Counted from the stretch's first letter, positions 1 through 9,185 are shown. The stretch is 64,000 nucleotides of DNA from QHXQ01 sp038322995 (GCA_038322995.1 JBBQGM010000008.1:6294-70293); one strand, 5' to 3'. Translations and numbers: made by a program. Notes: generated by a model from the sequence alone, not told the origin.

Positions 1-558
1 AAGCGGGCACACCTGAAAGGGATTGTGCTACTTGCTTTAGACTGTGCGCTTCGTAGAGGGGAGATTACTTCTCTAGCATGGTCTGACGTTAGCCTAGAGA
101 ATAGAACGATCACCATTAGGGCATACAATGCTAAGACCGCTAAATCACGAACAGTGGCAATGACGAACCGTGTCTTTGAACTGCTTTGCCAACTACGAAC
201 GCCTCTAAGTGATTCTGATTCGTTAATTTTCGGTGGGCTAAAAGACATGAAGCGTAGCTTTACTTCTGCATGCCGCAGGGCGGGCATCATTGACTTCCGG
301 CTTCATGATTGCAGAGCAACCGCGATAACGCGAATGCTAGGGGCGGGTCTGCCTGTAACCGAAGTAATGAGAATAAGCGGTCATACGACCCTTACGGCAT
401 TTACGATTTATGCCCGTGCCGACTTGGACACAGCTTTCCGCGCGGCTGCGGCACTCGATGCCTTTCATGCCGTATCACAGGTTAGTAGCGGAAACACAGA
501 CACGATAGAGCTAGCCACTAATCGGGTTTCGTTGCTACAAGTTTTGCCCGTCTTCTGA
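1..558 (+). CDS. Tyrosine recombinase/integrase, 5'-truncated by window edge
   Basis: This is the catalytic C-terminal half of a site-specific tyrosine recombinase; the reading frame is open from base 1, so the N-terminal core-binding domain lies outside the window. Visible active-site signatures are the first Arg box (ALRRGEI), the HxxR box (HDCRA), the second His (SGHTT) and the nucleophile Tyr region (FTIYAR), all in the usual order, so the domain looks intact. Codon use is noticeably more AT-rich than in genes after 3.5 kb, which fits an acquired element. It is followed by about 450 bases without a gene and then by a decayed serine recombinase on the other strand. It could be an integrase of an island or of a simple recombinase cassette; the fragment does not tell which. 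Confidence 0.85.
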   Translation, partial: KRAHLKGIVLLALDCALRRGEITSLAWSDVSLENRTITIRAYNAKTAKSRTVAMTNRVFELLCQLRTPLSDSDSLIFGGLKDMKRSFTSACRRAGIIDFRLHDCRATAITRMLGAGLPVTEVMRISGHTTLTAFTIYARADLDTAFRAAAALDAFHAVSQVSSGNTDTIELATNRVSLLQVLPVF

Positions 559-1026
559 GCTAATCAAAAGGTGGGCTTTTTCTTTCCCTGAATATCACCA
601 CGTAAACCCGCAATCTAAAACTTCCGGCCCATTGAAAAAAAATGCCGACAAACGATAAAGGCAAATCTTCTGCGCGTTCGCAAAACAGTAAGTCTCTACT
701 TATGGAGCAGATGTAACGCAACGGGCCGAACAATTAGCTGCTTGCCGAAGGCAATAGCGATTAAGAACACCTCAGCTTAGGTTCAACTATATGCCGCGCA
801 CACCAAGATTCGGATTTGAGTTAGCGAATTAACGGCTTTTCACGCACCTTTGAGTCAATCTTGAGTCGGTCTCTTGGTGTGTTCCTCATATAGCTAAGAA
901 AAAGTTGCGCTGGGGTTTGGCACTCCCGCGCATGCGGTCTACTATCTGTGTGACTACGGTCATCAGCCACTTCTCCTTCGAAGTGCGTTTGGTCACACAC
1001 ATCTAAGCGGGAGTTGGCTGTTCTTG
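559..1026. other. Gene-free spacer in mobile island
   Basis: No convincing gene is seen. There is one 24-codon plus-strand ORF near 643 without recognisable homology and one short minus-strand ORF (821-1030) without domain features. The stretch is more AT-rich than the chromosome around it and probably contains the right end of the integrase element and decayed sequence. Confidence 0.4.
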
Positions 1027-1558
1027 TCAAAAACTGTCCGAACTATTGCATAAGTCTTTTGTTCTCAACACGCGCGATTTTCTACTCTTGATTCGCATTG
1101 GTAGTAGAACCAGCGTCGTTGATGGCTCACGCCCGTAAATGCGCGCCCACAGATGCCGCAGCGCAGGAGACCCCACAGCAGATAGAGCCAGCGCGCGATG
1201 TACGCGGTGCGAGTTGCGACAGCACAGGCTCGCGGATGGCTTGAATGTCGCCGCCCAACTCCTGCTCAATCTGGCGCACGGCTAAATGGATCACGTAGGC
1301 ATCGCGCCCGATGCGTTTGTGGTTGAGGCAGGCGACGCCGGCATACTGGCCCGTGCGCAGCAGGCCGAGTACGCGCTGCCCGCCCACTCGCTCGTGGAAG
1401 GGCATCACGCCCGACACGCCATCATCCATCACCCACGCGGCGAGCGGCAGATTGACGAGCGCCGCAGGCCGCTCGACCTCGGCGATCTGCGTCTTGATCG
1501 TCTCGGCATCTTTCTGCTCGTCGCTCGACGTGCGCGCGTATGGGATGAATGGTTTCAT
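1027..1558 (-). pseudogene. Serine recombinase (resolvase family) remnant
   Basis: Reading from 1558 the protein begins with a resolvase N-terminus (IPYARTSSDEQKDAE, with the nucleophile Ser in the usual YxRxS-like position) and includes the helix around GGDIQAIREP. It then leaves frame near 1220. A different frame carries the typical zinc-beta-ribbon of large serine recombinases (LLRCGICGRAFTG, then RRWFYYQC, then a Cys near NRAC) followed by a TGA stop. The DNA between the catalytic domain and the zinc ribbon is far too short for a large serine recombinase, so an internal deletion plus a frameshift have destroyed it. It ends a run of minus-strand small ORFs (3261 to 1574) that probably belonged to the same element. 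Confidence 0.75.
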
Positions 1559-1573
1559 AGGCGGCGGAACTTC

Positions 1574-1765
1574 TCACATCTCGCGGTCTGAATCAAGCTT
1601 CAGGTTGACGATGATGGCTTCGATCTCGGCCGCGGGCAGACCTATGAAGAGTAACAGGGCGCGGGCCTGTCGCTCGTCGTCGGGCGCATACTCGGCCGCA
1701 AGTTCGACCTGCGCGCCGCGCCTGCGGCGTGACTCTGGCTGAGTTGTGCGCGCACTATTCCTCAT
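1574..1765 (-). CDS. Small hypothetical protein of recombinase cassette
   Basis: A 63-residue ORF starting at ATG 1765, whose A overlaps the TGA stop of the upstream frame (TGATGA), a typical translational coupling junction. The protein has a basic N-terminus and an amphipathic, acidic C-terminus (AAEIEAIIVNLKLD). It ends 15 bases before the serine recombinase start, so it probably formed an operon with it. No known domain is recognised. It may be an accessory factor of the recombinase, but the surrounding decay means it may no longer be expressed. Confidence 0.45.
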   Translation of the reverse strand: MRNSARTTQPESRRRRGAQVELAAEYAPDDERQARALLLFIGLPAAEIEAIIVNLKLDSDREM

Positions 1766-2035
1766 CACGCGACCGCGCGCGCCTCCGGGCATTGCCCTGC
1801 CTGTTGTGCCTGTGCCTTTGCCCGCTCGTAAGCCGCGACCGTCCGTTGCGTCAACCAGCTATAGCGCAACTCGAAGCGCACGCGATCCGCGCCTCGTTCG
1901 GCGAGCAGCGCGTCATACTAACTGTTTCGGCTGCGCCGCCGCGTCGGGGACGGTCTGACCGTCGGGCAAGCGCTCGTCGAGCGACTGCCGTTTCGCTCTG
2001 ACCTGTCGTAAAAAGGCCGGCAAGGTAGCAGGCAT
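1765..2035 (-). pseudogene. Frameshifted small ORF of recombinase cassette
   Basis: An ORF starts at ATG 2035 with a good ribosome-binding site (GAGGTG) and reads MPATLPAFLRQVRAKRQ to a premature TGA after the 42nd codon, at about 1908. The next frame continues immediately with plausible coding sequence (LAERGADRVRFELRYSWL) and ends exactly at the TGATGA coupling with the next gene. A single indel near 1910 would restore one continuous protein of about 90 residues, so this is either a decayed gene or a site of frameshifting. No family is recognised. Confidence 0.45.
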
Positions 2036-2045
2036 AATTTTCACC

Positions 2046-2258
2046 TCAATTCCGGCAGTAAAAGTTCAACGCGCGCAAAGTGCGCGCAACTTCTTTGGTC
2101 CGGTGACGCAAGGCATGATCGAGCAGGCGGGCGCTACTGTCCGGCGTGAGCGTGATAGCTAAGATCGCTTCTGTCTCCGCAATCAGATCGGCCGCGTCAC
2201 GCGCAAGGTCATTGAGTATCCGTGCGCTCTCAGGCGGCAGTGTCATTTGCTTTGGCAT
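2046..2258 (-). CDS. Small helical hypothetical protein
   Basis: A 70-residue ORF (MPKQMTLPPESARILN at the N-terminus) predicted to be almost entirely helical, with alternating charged and aliphatic residues. It lies in the same orientation as the other small ORFs of the serine-recombinase cassette and is 10 bases upstream of the next start. No family is recognised. Its intact frame and tight spacing argue that it was a real gene of the element. Confidence 0.45.
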   Translation of the reverse strand: MPKQMTLPPESARILNDLARDAADLIAETEAILAITLTPDSSARLLDHALRHRTKEVARTLRALNFYCRN

Positions 2259-2285
2259 GTGCTCGCTTCTCGCTTCTCGCTCGGC

Positions 2286-2814
2286 TCAGGCTTGCGCCAG
2301 TTCGGTACGGCACTGCTCGATGCGGGCGCGCCGGTCGGCGATCTGCGCGCGCACGAGGTTGTAGTGCCGACTGCGCGGATCGGAGTGGCCCGCCCACATC
2401 GCTAGTTCGCGCGGTGGGGATTGCGGCCAACTTCGCTTCGAGCGGCACGAACTGCCGGCGCTCGATGCTCTCGATCTCAGCCCGCAACTGCCGGGTGCGC
2501 TACGCTTCCCACGCGCCCGCACCTGCGGAGGCTTGGGGCGGACGATAAGCGGCACGCACTTCGGCGGGGAAGGTGGCGAGAATGTCGCCCACGGCTGCCA
2601 ACTCGCCCTTTGCGCCGGCGTGTTGCTTGATGTCAGTCGTTGACTTGACCGCGCCGACGACCGCTGCCAATTCCGCCTCGACCTTCTTCTGTTCGGCATA
2701 GCTGGCGTTAAGGCGGGCTAGCTGTTCGCTACTGGCCTGTGACTCCGCAGACTTACGCCCCGCACGGTCTTGTTCGTCGCATGACTTGCGCGGCTCCCAA
2801 AAGCTTTTGCTCAT
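2286..2814 (-). pseudogene. Frameshifted coiled-coil ORF of recombinase cassette
   Basis: Translation from ATG 2814 (MSKSFWEPRKSCDEQDRAG) gives a Lys/Glu/Ala-rich helical protein that loses frame near 2500. Coding sequence continues in a second frame (LRAEIESIERRQFVPLEAK, about 2487-2430) and then a third (ELAMWAGHSDPRSRHYNLV to ELAQA, ending at 2286). Two indels would restore a protein of roughly 175 residues with coiled-coil character. The pattern of multiple independent frameshifts matches the neighbouring decayed genes. Confidence 0.45.
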
Positions 2815-2952
2815 AAGCCTCCTTACAAAGATGCAGCCCGCCACCAGCATCAGCGACTTGGGCTGATCGACCGATGGCGGGCTGATAAAAATTTGCCCTT
2901 GCGCTTTTCCCCGCCGCATATGCGGCGCAAGCGAATTATACCGCGAAGTCTG

Positions 2953-3261
2953 TCATTCAGGCGGCGTCAATTTGCGCGGCGGGAGCAGTTCTTTAATCTC
3001 CCGGTTCAGCACTTCAAGGCGGCTGGTCAGCGCCCGCATCGTGCGCCGGTGACCATCCACTCGGTCGGTTATCTCCGCGCGGATCATGCGCCGTTCGCGC
3101 CTGAGCAGTTCGAGCGTGTGTTTGCGCCGCTCAACTTCGGCGACGCGCTTGGCTTCGGCCAAGCGCAGGTGGCGCACCGCCTCGATTTCGCGCCGGGCGA
3201 GTTCCTCATGCGCTTCGAGCGCGGGCGGTGCAGCGTCGTTGGGCAACGGGCCTATTAGCAC
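2953..3261 (-). CDS. Small coiled-coil hypothetical protein
   Basis: A 102-residue ORF, GTG start, rich in Glu/Arg/Leu with long heptad-like stretches (EHEEL-type and RLEVLNREIKELL), so probably a coiled coil. No clear ribosome-binding site precedes the start; an internal ATG may be the true one. It is the first of the minus-strand small ORFs that run into the serine recombinase. No family is recognised and coding status is uncertain. Confidence 0.35.
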   Translation of the reverse strand: MLIGPLPNDAAPPALEAHEELARREIEAVRHLRLAEAKRVAEVERRKHTLELLRRERRMIRAEITDRVDGHRRTMRALTSRLEVLNREIKELLPPRKLTPPE

Positions 3262-3276
3262 CGCGCCCGCGCGCCA

Positions 3277-3309
3277 TGTCCGCGTAATAGAAAGAAGGGC
3301 ACGCGGACA
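3277..3309. repeat. Inverted repeat, 9-bp arms
   Basis: TGTCCGCGT at 3277-3285 pairs with ACGCGGACA at 3301-3309 around a 15-base loop. It sits at the boundary between the mobile island and the chromosomal rsmI region. It may be an element end or a weak terminator; there is no T-run. Confidence 0.4.
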
Positions 3310-3419
3310 CTACATAAGGAACTCGCGCGTGATCTGTAGTTGTGATTGAGCGGCCGAAGCCGGGCAGTTCACCGTCTGACGCAGGCAGCAGGCGCGAGAG
3401 TAAAAGGCGAAAATGACAG

Positions 3420-3462
3420 CGCGCAGCGGGCGCGAGGCTTAATGCTGCGTGCCCGCTGCGCG
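3420..3462. terminator. Strong GC hairpin upstream of rsmI
   Basis: CGCGCAGCGGGC (3420-3431) is perfectly complementary to GCCCGCTGCGCG (3451-3462). The 12-bp GC stem lies 58 bases before the rsmI start and has no T-run, so it could be a factor-dependent terminator shielding rsmI from the island or a leader hairpin. Confidence 0.4.
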
Positions 3463-3519
3463 TTGGTAGCTTAGCGCCGCCGGCTTTTGCCGTTCGCCCT
3501 TTACCTTTAACATGGCCGT

Positions 3520-4392
3520 ATGTCTGACGCCGTCAGCGCGCGCACGCTCTATCTGGTCGCCACGCCCATTGGCCATCTCGCGGACATCACCGTGCGGGCC
3601 TTGCGCGTGCTCGCCGAAGTTGACCTGATCGCTTGTGAGGACACGCGCCACACCCGTAAGCTCCTGACGCACTTTCAAATCAATACGAAGACCGTCAGCT
3701 ACCACGAACATAACGAGCATACGCGCGCGGCTGAACTCTGCGCTTTGTTGCAGGAGGGCGCGAGCATCGCGCTCGTCTCCGACGCGGGCACGCCCGCCGT
3801 CAGTGATCCCGGCTATCGCCTCGTCTGCGCCGCCGTTGCACAAGGCATAAGTATCGTGCCCGTGCCCGGCCCCGCCGCTTTCGTCGCCGCGCTCATTGCT
3901 TCGGGCCTACCCACTGACGAATTTTTCTTCGGCGGTTTTCTGCCCGCGCGCACGGCCGCGCGCCGCGCTCGCCTCGCCGCGTTGCGCCCGCTCCCCGCCA
4001 CGCTCATCTTCTACGAAGCGCCGCACCGTATCGCACAGACGCTCGTCGATGCACACGCGGTCTTAGGCGAGCGCGTCGCTTGCGTCGCACGGGAACTCAC
4101 CAAACTGCACGAAGAGTTTGCGCGCGGGCGGTTGAGCGAGCTGGCCGTGCGCTTCAGTGGTGAACATGCGGCGCGCGGCGAGATGGTGCTGCTCATTGAC
4201 CGCACCGTGCTTGCAGACGAAACGAGCGCGCACCAGCCAACCATGAGCATCGCGGCCCGCGTCGCCGCCCTCACCGCCGAAGGTCTCGATCAACGCGCCG
4301 CGCTCAAACGCGCCGCCCGCGAACTCGGCTTGAGCCGAGACGAAGCCTACCGCCGCCTCGTCGCCGCCCGCGCGCAGGAGCAAAAGAGTTGA
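3520..4392 (+). CDS. rsmI: 16S rRNA (cytidine1402-2'-O)-methyltransferase RsmI
   Basis: The 290-residue protein matches RsmI along its length. It shows the SAM-dependent MTase start (LYLVATPIGHLADITVRAL), the CEDTRHTRKLL segment, the SDAGTPAVSDPGYRLV loop, the VPGPAAFVAAL segment, FFGGFLP and FYEAPHRI. RsmI methylates the ribose of C1402 in the ribosomal decoding centre, acting on the 30S subunit. Length is normal for the family. It ends convergently 21 bases from the large flavoprotein gene. It is the first clearly chromosomal gene after the mobile island. Confidence 0.95.
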   Translation: MSDAVSARTLYLVATPIGHLADITVRALRVLAEVDLIACEDTRHTRKLLTHFQINTKTVSYHEHNEHTRAAELCALLQEGASIALVSDAGTPAVSDPGYRLVCAAVAQGISIVPVPGPAAFVAALIASGLPTDEFFFGGFLPARTAARRARLAALRPLPATLIFYEAPHRIAQTLVDAHAVLGERVACVARELTKLHEEFARGRLSELAVRFSGEHAARGEMVLLIDRTVLADETSAHQPTMSIAARVAALTAEGLDQRAALKRAARELGLSRDEAYRRLVAARAQEQKS

Positions 4393-4413
4393 TTGTTGTT
4401 AGCTATGAAGCGC

Positions 4414-7400
4414 CTACTGCGCCGCGTTCGTTGCGCCCTTGAGCAACTTGTCGAGCCACAGGTTCGCTAGTTTCTCCTGCACGGTGTTGGCGCGCAGGCG
4501 GGCGTTGAGATGTTGGAAGTCCACTTGGTCGAGCAGTTGATCCTGATTGAAGCAGGAGAAGACGAACGACTCCACGCCGGTCTGTGGGTGGACGTGGCGT
4601 TGCAGGCATTGCGCGCAGACTTCTTTCATCATGCATTGCATCGGGCTGTTGATCGAGCCGACGCCGACGTGGGCGGGATCGAAATAAGGCGCGAGGACGG
4701 CGTGGCGCGCTTGTTTGACGGCGGCCATCATGCGGTCGGAGCCAATAGCGATGAGCCGTTGGACGGAGCGCAGATCAAACAGGGGCGGGCCGAAGCCGCC
4801 ATCGGCGTAAGTCTTGATCGCTTGCACGATGTTGCCGCGCAAATGCGCGTCTTGCGGCCGCTGCGGTGCTATCTCCGCGCCGGTGTCTGTTGACCAGATA
4901 ATCTGATCGGTGGCGGCCTCGATCTCGGCGCGTTTGAAGAGGTCTTCGCCGCGTTTGTAACCGGCAAAATAGATGACGCGGCAGTTCGCCGCGCGCAACG
5001 CCTTCGCAATCGAGAAGAGGACGGCGTTGCCTAAGCCGCCACCCGCGAGCAGCACGGTCTCGCCCGTCGGAATCTCGGTCGGTGTGCCGGTCGGGCCCAT
5101 AACGATGACCTGCTGACCGGGTTTTAAGAGCGCGCACAACCGCGACGACGCGCCCATCTCCAACACGATCAAGCTGAGCAGTCCTTGCTCCTTGTCCACC
5201 CACGCGCCCGTCAGCGCGAGTCCTTCCATCAACAGCTTCGTGTCGCCGACAACCGGCGCGTCCGTCTCGTAGTTCTGCAAACGATAGAACTGGCCCGGAT
5301 GAAACTTGCGCGCCTGCATCGGCGCACGCACGATAATCTCGACAATGGTCTCCGTCAAACGGTCAACGCGCACGACGCGCGCGGTTAATTCTTCATCAAG
5401 TCGTTCGATGAGTTGCGTGAACTGCGGCGCAGGCGCTGCTTGGTGTTCCGCGGGCGCGCTTGCCTCCTCCACGGCGGCGATCTCCGCCGCGAAGAGCGCG
5501 GCGACGTGCTCATAGCCATGCCGCGCGGAAGCCATGGCCTTGACGACGTTGCCGGCATAGACCGGATGATTGTCGCCGTAGTAGCTGATGAAGCGCTGGT
5601 TGGTTTGATAGGACGTGAAGAACGCGCGCTCGCCTTTGGCGGCGGGGACGAGGCGGCGCGCGCCATCGTCGTTGCGCTCAAGCTTGTGCGGCGCGAAGAA
5701 CTCGCGCCACTCGTCGAGCGCGAACGTGCCGGGCTGCTCGCGCTCGTAGATCGTGTTCGGACTTGTGCCCGCCGCGACGCAGACGGTGCGCGCAGGCAAC
5801 CGCACAAACTCGCCTGATGCGCGCCACTTGTTGGTCTCCACGTCTTGCCGCATGCGCTCGCAGATGATGGCGGCGACTGCGCCGTACTCGTCGGCGACGG
5901 CCTCCGTGGGTGACATATTCTCGATGTAGCTGATGCCTTCTTCAAGCGACTTGACGACCTCTTCATGATTGAGGCGATAGGCGGGCGAGTCTTGTAACCG
6001 TTTGCGGTAGGCAATGGCCACGCCACCCCATGCGCGCACGAGCGGGATAAAATCGGGCGACTCATTAGCCGCCCGCGCCCTTGCCCGTTCGGCCCGCACT
6101 GCCCGCCCGTGCGTCAGAAATTCTTCGTAAACGGCGCGCTCCTCCGCGTCGAAGCGCGCGAAGATTTCCGGCTCGTCGAACTCCTTTAACAATTCCTCGT
6201 GCCGGTGCAACACCTTCTCGACTTGTACAGGATAGTAGGCGAACAACTCGGTCGCGGTATCAATCGCGGTCAAACCGCCGCCGATAACGAGCGCGGGCAG
6301 ACGCACTTGCAGGTTGGCGAGCGCGTCGCGTTTGAACGCGCCGGTGAGTTGCAGCGCCATTAAAAAATCCGAGGCTTTGCGAATGCCGCGCACAAGGTTG
6401 TTGCGCATGTCTATGATCGTGGGCCGGCCCGCGCCCGATGCGATGGCGATGTGGTCGAAGCCGAGCGCCCACGCATCCTCAATCGTGAGCGTGCCGCCGA
6501 AGCGGATGCCGCCATAGAAGCGAAAATGATCGCGGCGGGCGAGCGTGAGATGAATGAGCGTCAGGAAATTTTTGTCCCAGCGCACGGTGATGCCGTACTC
6601 GGAGACGCCGCCGAAGCCGGCCAAGACACGCTCGTCAAGCGCGCCTTCAAGCTCGCGCACAGCTAGCACAGCGCGCGGCAGATCGCGACCGCCGTCGCCG
6701 GTCAACGCCTTGGCGAGCGGCTCGATCTTCAACCCGTCAATGCCGACGACGCCGAAGCCTTCGTTCAACAGATAATGCGCGAGCGTGTAGCCGGCCGGGC
6801 CGAGACCGACGACAAGGACGTTCTTGCCATTGTAAGGGAGCGCGTAAGGCCGCTTCGCGTTCAAGGGATTCCAGCGCGTGAGCAGCGCATAAATCTCGAA
6901 GCCGTAGGGTAGTTGCAAGACATCGGTGAGGACGCCGGTCTCAGCTTGCGGGATGTTGACCGGCTCTTGCTTCTGGAAGATGCAGGACTTCATGCAGTCG
7001 TTGCAGATACGATGACCTGTGCCGGGGCACATCGGATTGTCGATCACGATGAGCGCGAGCGCGGCAATCGAGTCGCCTTCTTTCTGCAAGACGTGCATCT
7101 CGGAAATCTTCTCGTCGAGCGGGCAGCCGTCGAGCGCGATGCCGAGCGGATTGCGTTTGATTGTGCCCGCCGCTCGCCCGCCTTCGTGCAAGCCTTTAGA
7201 GCAGGAATCCTTGTCGCGCTCGTGGCAATAGAGACAGTAGTTAACCTCGTCAAGCACCTCGCGCGGCGTCGCGCGCCCATCGGTTAGCGCGAAGCCGTCG
7301 CGCCGGCGCAAATTCTCATCAAGACCTTGGATTAACTCCGGCAACCCCGCGTCGGGGCGTTCGAGTTGGACGAGTTGTTCATAATTGAGCGGGTGTGGGA

Positions 7401-8211
7401 AGTGGAACGAGACCCAACCGCGCACCCGTGCCCGCGCGGCCACTTGTGTCGCGTGCGCCGCCGCCCACGCTTCGACAAGCCGCAAGGCCGATTTGACGAA
7501 CGCGGCATCCGCATCCCCTTCGCCCGCGTCCGCAAACTGCGCGAGGACGTTGACCGCAGCGGTTGCGCCGATCTCTGCGCGGGCACGGGCGATCTCACGC
7601 GCGACCGCGGCCGTCGTTGCGTCGTCTGTTAGCGCCGCTTGCTGCGCGGCGTGTTTGTCTAGGTGTTGTTCCCACGCGAGCAGGCGCATGGTCATCTGCG
7701 CGATGCCAAGCTCGTCGTCGGCGTTGAGCGTGGCGGCGAAGGCGGCGCGGCGCACCTGGTCGAGCGCCGCGTCGAGGGCCGCAGCCTCAAGTGTCGCAGC
7801 TTGGGCGGCGGGGAATTTTTTTAACGCGCGGCGGGCGATGAAAAATTTGAACCCGAAGATCGGGTCTTGCGCTTTTATCTCTGCAATGTGGGCCGCGCGC
7901 TCAGGCTCGATATGGAACAGCTGGGCGATGAAGCGCGCGAGGTGCGGCGCGGCGGCGATGAGCAGTTCCGACTCTTGTTTTGTGCCAGCGAGATTCGCCC
8001 CGCGCGCGGCGAGGTAAGCCAAGAGCGTGCGATGTAGCGCCGCGTCTGCGTGCGCGAGTTCCGCGTAAAAAGTTTCGGCGAGGGCGCGCAGGCGCGGCGG
8101 CCGGTAGAGGTCGGCGTAAGTGAAACCCGCGCTGCCGAGCGGAAAGTCTGAAGTTGGCGGGACGGTGGCACGCGGCTGCGCGCTCACGCCATCATGGGAA
8201 AGATTCTGCAT
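4414..8211 (-). CDS. Giant FAD/Fe-S oxidoreductase, GltD-like plus PyrK-like fusion
   Basis: This 1265-residue protein combines several modules. An N-terminal helical region (about 1-310) has no clear family. A Cys-rich segment follows (YCLYCHERDKDSC near 325-337, MCPGTGH near 394 and ICNDCMKSC at 402-410), probably holding Fe-S clusters as in the small subunit of glutamate synthase. A pyridine-nucleotide-disulfide oxidoreductase core then begins with the FAD motif VVGLGPAGYTLAHYL (about 467). The last 300 residues resemble PyrK/ferredoxin-NADP reductase, with FYRLQNYE, an AGGGLGNAVLF nucleotide loop and a C-x5-C-x2-C plus distal C set for a 2Fe-2S cluster. It is likely a cytoplasmic electron-bifurcating or electron-transfer enzyme using NAD(P)H; the substrate is unknown. 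The reading frame is intact. Confidence 0.75.
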   Translation of the reverse strand: MQNLSHDGVSAQPRATVPPTSDFPLGSAGFTYADLYRPPRLRALAETFYAELAHADAALHRTLLAYLAARGANLAGTKQESELLIAAAPHLARFIAQLFHIEPERAAHIAEIKAQDPIFGFKFFIARRALKKFPAAQAATLEAAALDAALDQVRRAAFAATLNADDELGIAQMTMRLLAWEQHLDKHAAQQAALTDDATTAAVAREIARARAEIGATAAVNVLAQFADAGEGDADAAFVKSALRLVEAWAAAHATQVAARARVRGWVSFHFPHPLNYEQLVQLERPDAGLPELIQGLDENLRRRDGFALTDGRATPREVLDEVNYCLYCHERDKDSCSKGLHEGGRAAGTIKRNPLGIALDGCPLDEKISEMHVLQKEGDSIAALALIVIDNPMCPGTGHRICNDCMKSCIFQKQEPVNIPQAETGVLTDVLQLPYGFEIYALLTRWNPLNAKRPYALPYNGKNVLVVGLGPAGYTLAHYLLNEGFGVVGIDGLKIEPLAKALTGDGGRDLPRAVLAVRELEGALDERVLAGFGGVSEYGITVRWDKNFLTLIHLTLARRDHFRFYGGIRFGGTLTIEDAWALGFDHIAIASGAGRPTIIDMRNNLVRGIRKASDFLMALQLTGAFKRDALANLQVRLPALVIGGGLTAIDTATELFAYYPVQVEKVLHRHEELLKEFDEPEIFARFDAEERAVYEEFLTHGRAVRAERARARAANESPDFIPLVRAWGGVAIAYRKRLQDSPAYRLNHEEVVKSLEEGISYIENMSPTEAVADEYGAVAAIICERMRQDVETNKWRASGEFVRLPARTVCVAAGTSPNTIYEREQPGTFALDEWREFFAPHKLERNDDGARRLVPAAKGERAFFTSYQTNQRFISYYGDNHPVYAGNVVKAMASARHGYEHVAALFAAEIAAVEEASAPAEHQAAPAPQFTQLIERLDEELTARVVRVDRLTETIVEIIVRAPMQARKFHPGQFYRLQNYETDAPVVGDTKLLMEGLALTGAWVDKEQGLLSLIVLEMGASSRLCALLKPGQQVIVMGPTGTPTEIPTGETVLLAGGGLGNAVLFSIAKALRAANCRVIYFAGYKRGEDLFKRAEIEAATDQIIWSTDTGAEIAPQRPQDAHLRGNIVQAIKTYADGGFGPPLFDLRSVQRLIAIGSDRMMAAVKQARHAVLAPYFDPAHVGVGSINSPMQCMMKEVCAQCLQRHVHPQTGVESFVFSCFNQDQLLDQVDFQHLNARLRANTVQEKLANLWLDKLLKGATNAAQ

Positions 8212-8399
8212 AACTAAATTGTGTGGGCGGACACGGCAGGGCGGCTGTGGGGAGAGCGTCGGCTGTCTGCATATTCATTGCGGCGGCGGGCAACATACGG
8301 GTCGCGCCGGCCGCACCGAGTATAGCATCTGAGCAATCTACCTTGGCAAAGTGGGCGACGGGCTTGCGGCGCGGCCGCATGGTTTGATTTAACTGAGGT

Positions 8400-9185
8400 T
8401 CAATATGTCGGCGCAGACTCGACTACGTGCTCATCGTCAAATACTTCTAACTCCCCCCCCCGCATTTTCGTGCCTGCGCAGAGCCGGTCGAACTCAGTCT
8501 TGATGATCCGGTAGCAGGGGCAAGCGAAATCTTCCAGCCCCGGTCTGTCCGTGATGGTGATGCGCCCGCGTGTGTAACGGATGAACCCTTCGGCCTGCAA
8601 GGTCAAGGCGGCGGTTGTCACCCCGGCGCGGCGCACACCGAGCATCTGGGCGATGAACTCGTGCGTCAGCGGCAACTCATCAGACACGCTCCGGTCGTGG
8701 CTCATCAGCAGCCAACGGGCCAGCCGTTCCTCGACCGAATGCAGGCGGTTGCATGCGGCGACCTGCGAGACCTGTTGCAACAGCGATTGCGCATAGCGCA
8801 GCAGCAGGTCGTGGAGCGCGCCGCCGCGCTTAAACTCGGCCCTGAGCGCGTCCGCCCGCACACGCACCCCGCCGTCGTTAATCTGTACGATGCATTGATG
8901 CGGTGATTGATCAACGCCAAGCACAAGCGAGATCGGGGCCATGCCCTCAAAACCCGTTAGGCCGACTTCGACCGTTGCGCCGTCGGGCTGTTGCGAGACC
9001 AACGAGATCATCGCGTGAGTGGGGAAGTAACCGTACTCGATGAATTCGTCCGCATTGTAGAGAATCCGTCCGAGCGGCATCTCGATTTGCTCCAGATGCG
9101 GCGCGAGTCGGTCGTATTCTGCCGGCGGCAGGGCAGCTAGAATGTGATTGCTGGTTGGCGGGCTTAGTGCTTGTGGGATAGACAT
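8400..9185 (-). CDS. Crp/Fnr-family transcriptional regulator
   Basis: A 261-residue regulator with an N-terminal cyclic-nucleotide-binding-like beta-roll (about 25-140, ILYNADEFIEYGYFPTHA) and a C-terminal winged helix (about 160-235, with LTHEFIAQMLGVRRAGVT as recognition region). The beta-roll lacks an obvious cAMP phosphate-binding Arg-Ala pair, and there is no N-terminal Fe-S Cys set, so the signal is unknown. The start has an AAGGAG site 8 bases upstream. Near the 3' end, 9 consecutive C residues on the plus strand (8453-8461) encode RGG; slippage there would change only the last 25 or so residues. Confidence 0.9.
   Translation of the reverse strand: MSIPQALSPPTSNHILAALPPAEYDRLAPHLEQIEMPLGRILYNADEFIEYGYFPTHAMISLVSQQPDGATVEVGLTGFEGMAPISLVLGVDQSPHQCIVQINDGGVRVRADALRAEFKRGGALHDLLLRYAQSLLQQVSQVAACNRLHSVEERLARWLLMSHDRSVSDELPLTHEFIAQMLGVRRAGVTTAALTLQAEGFIRYTRGRITITDRPGLEDFACPCYRIIKTEFDRLCAGTKMRGGELEVFDDEHVVESAPTY

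Noticed and set aside
821..1030. 69-residue minus-strand ORF near the recombinase
   Set aside because: No ribosome-binding site, no domain, and it partly covers the recombinase remnant end.
7385..8017. 210-residue plus-strand ORF inside the flavoprotein gene
   Set aside because: Serine/alanine/arginine-rich antisense shadow of a clear GC-rich coding region with no start signal.
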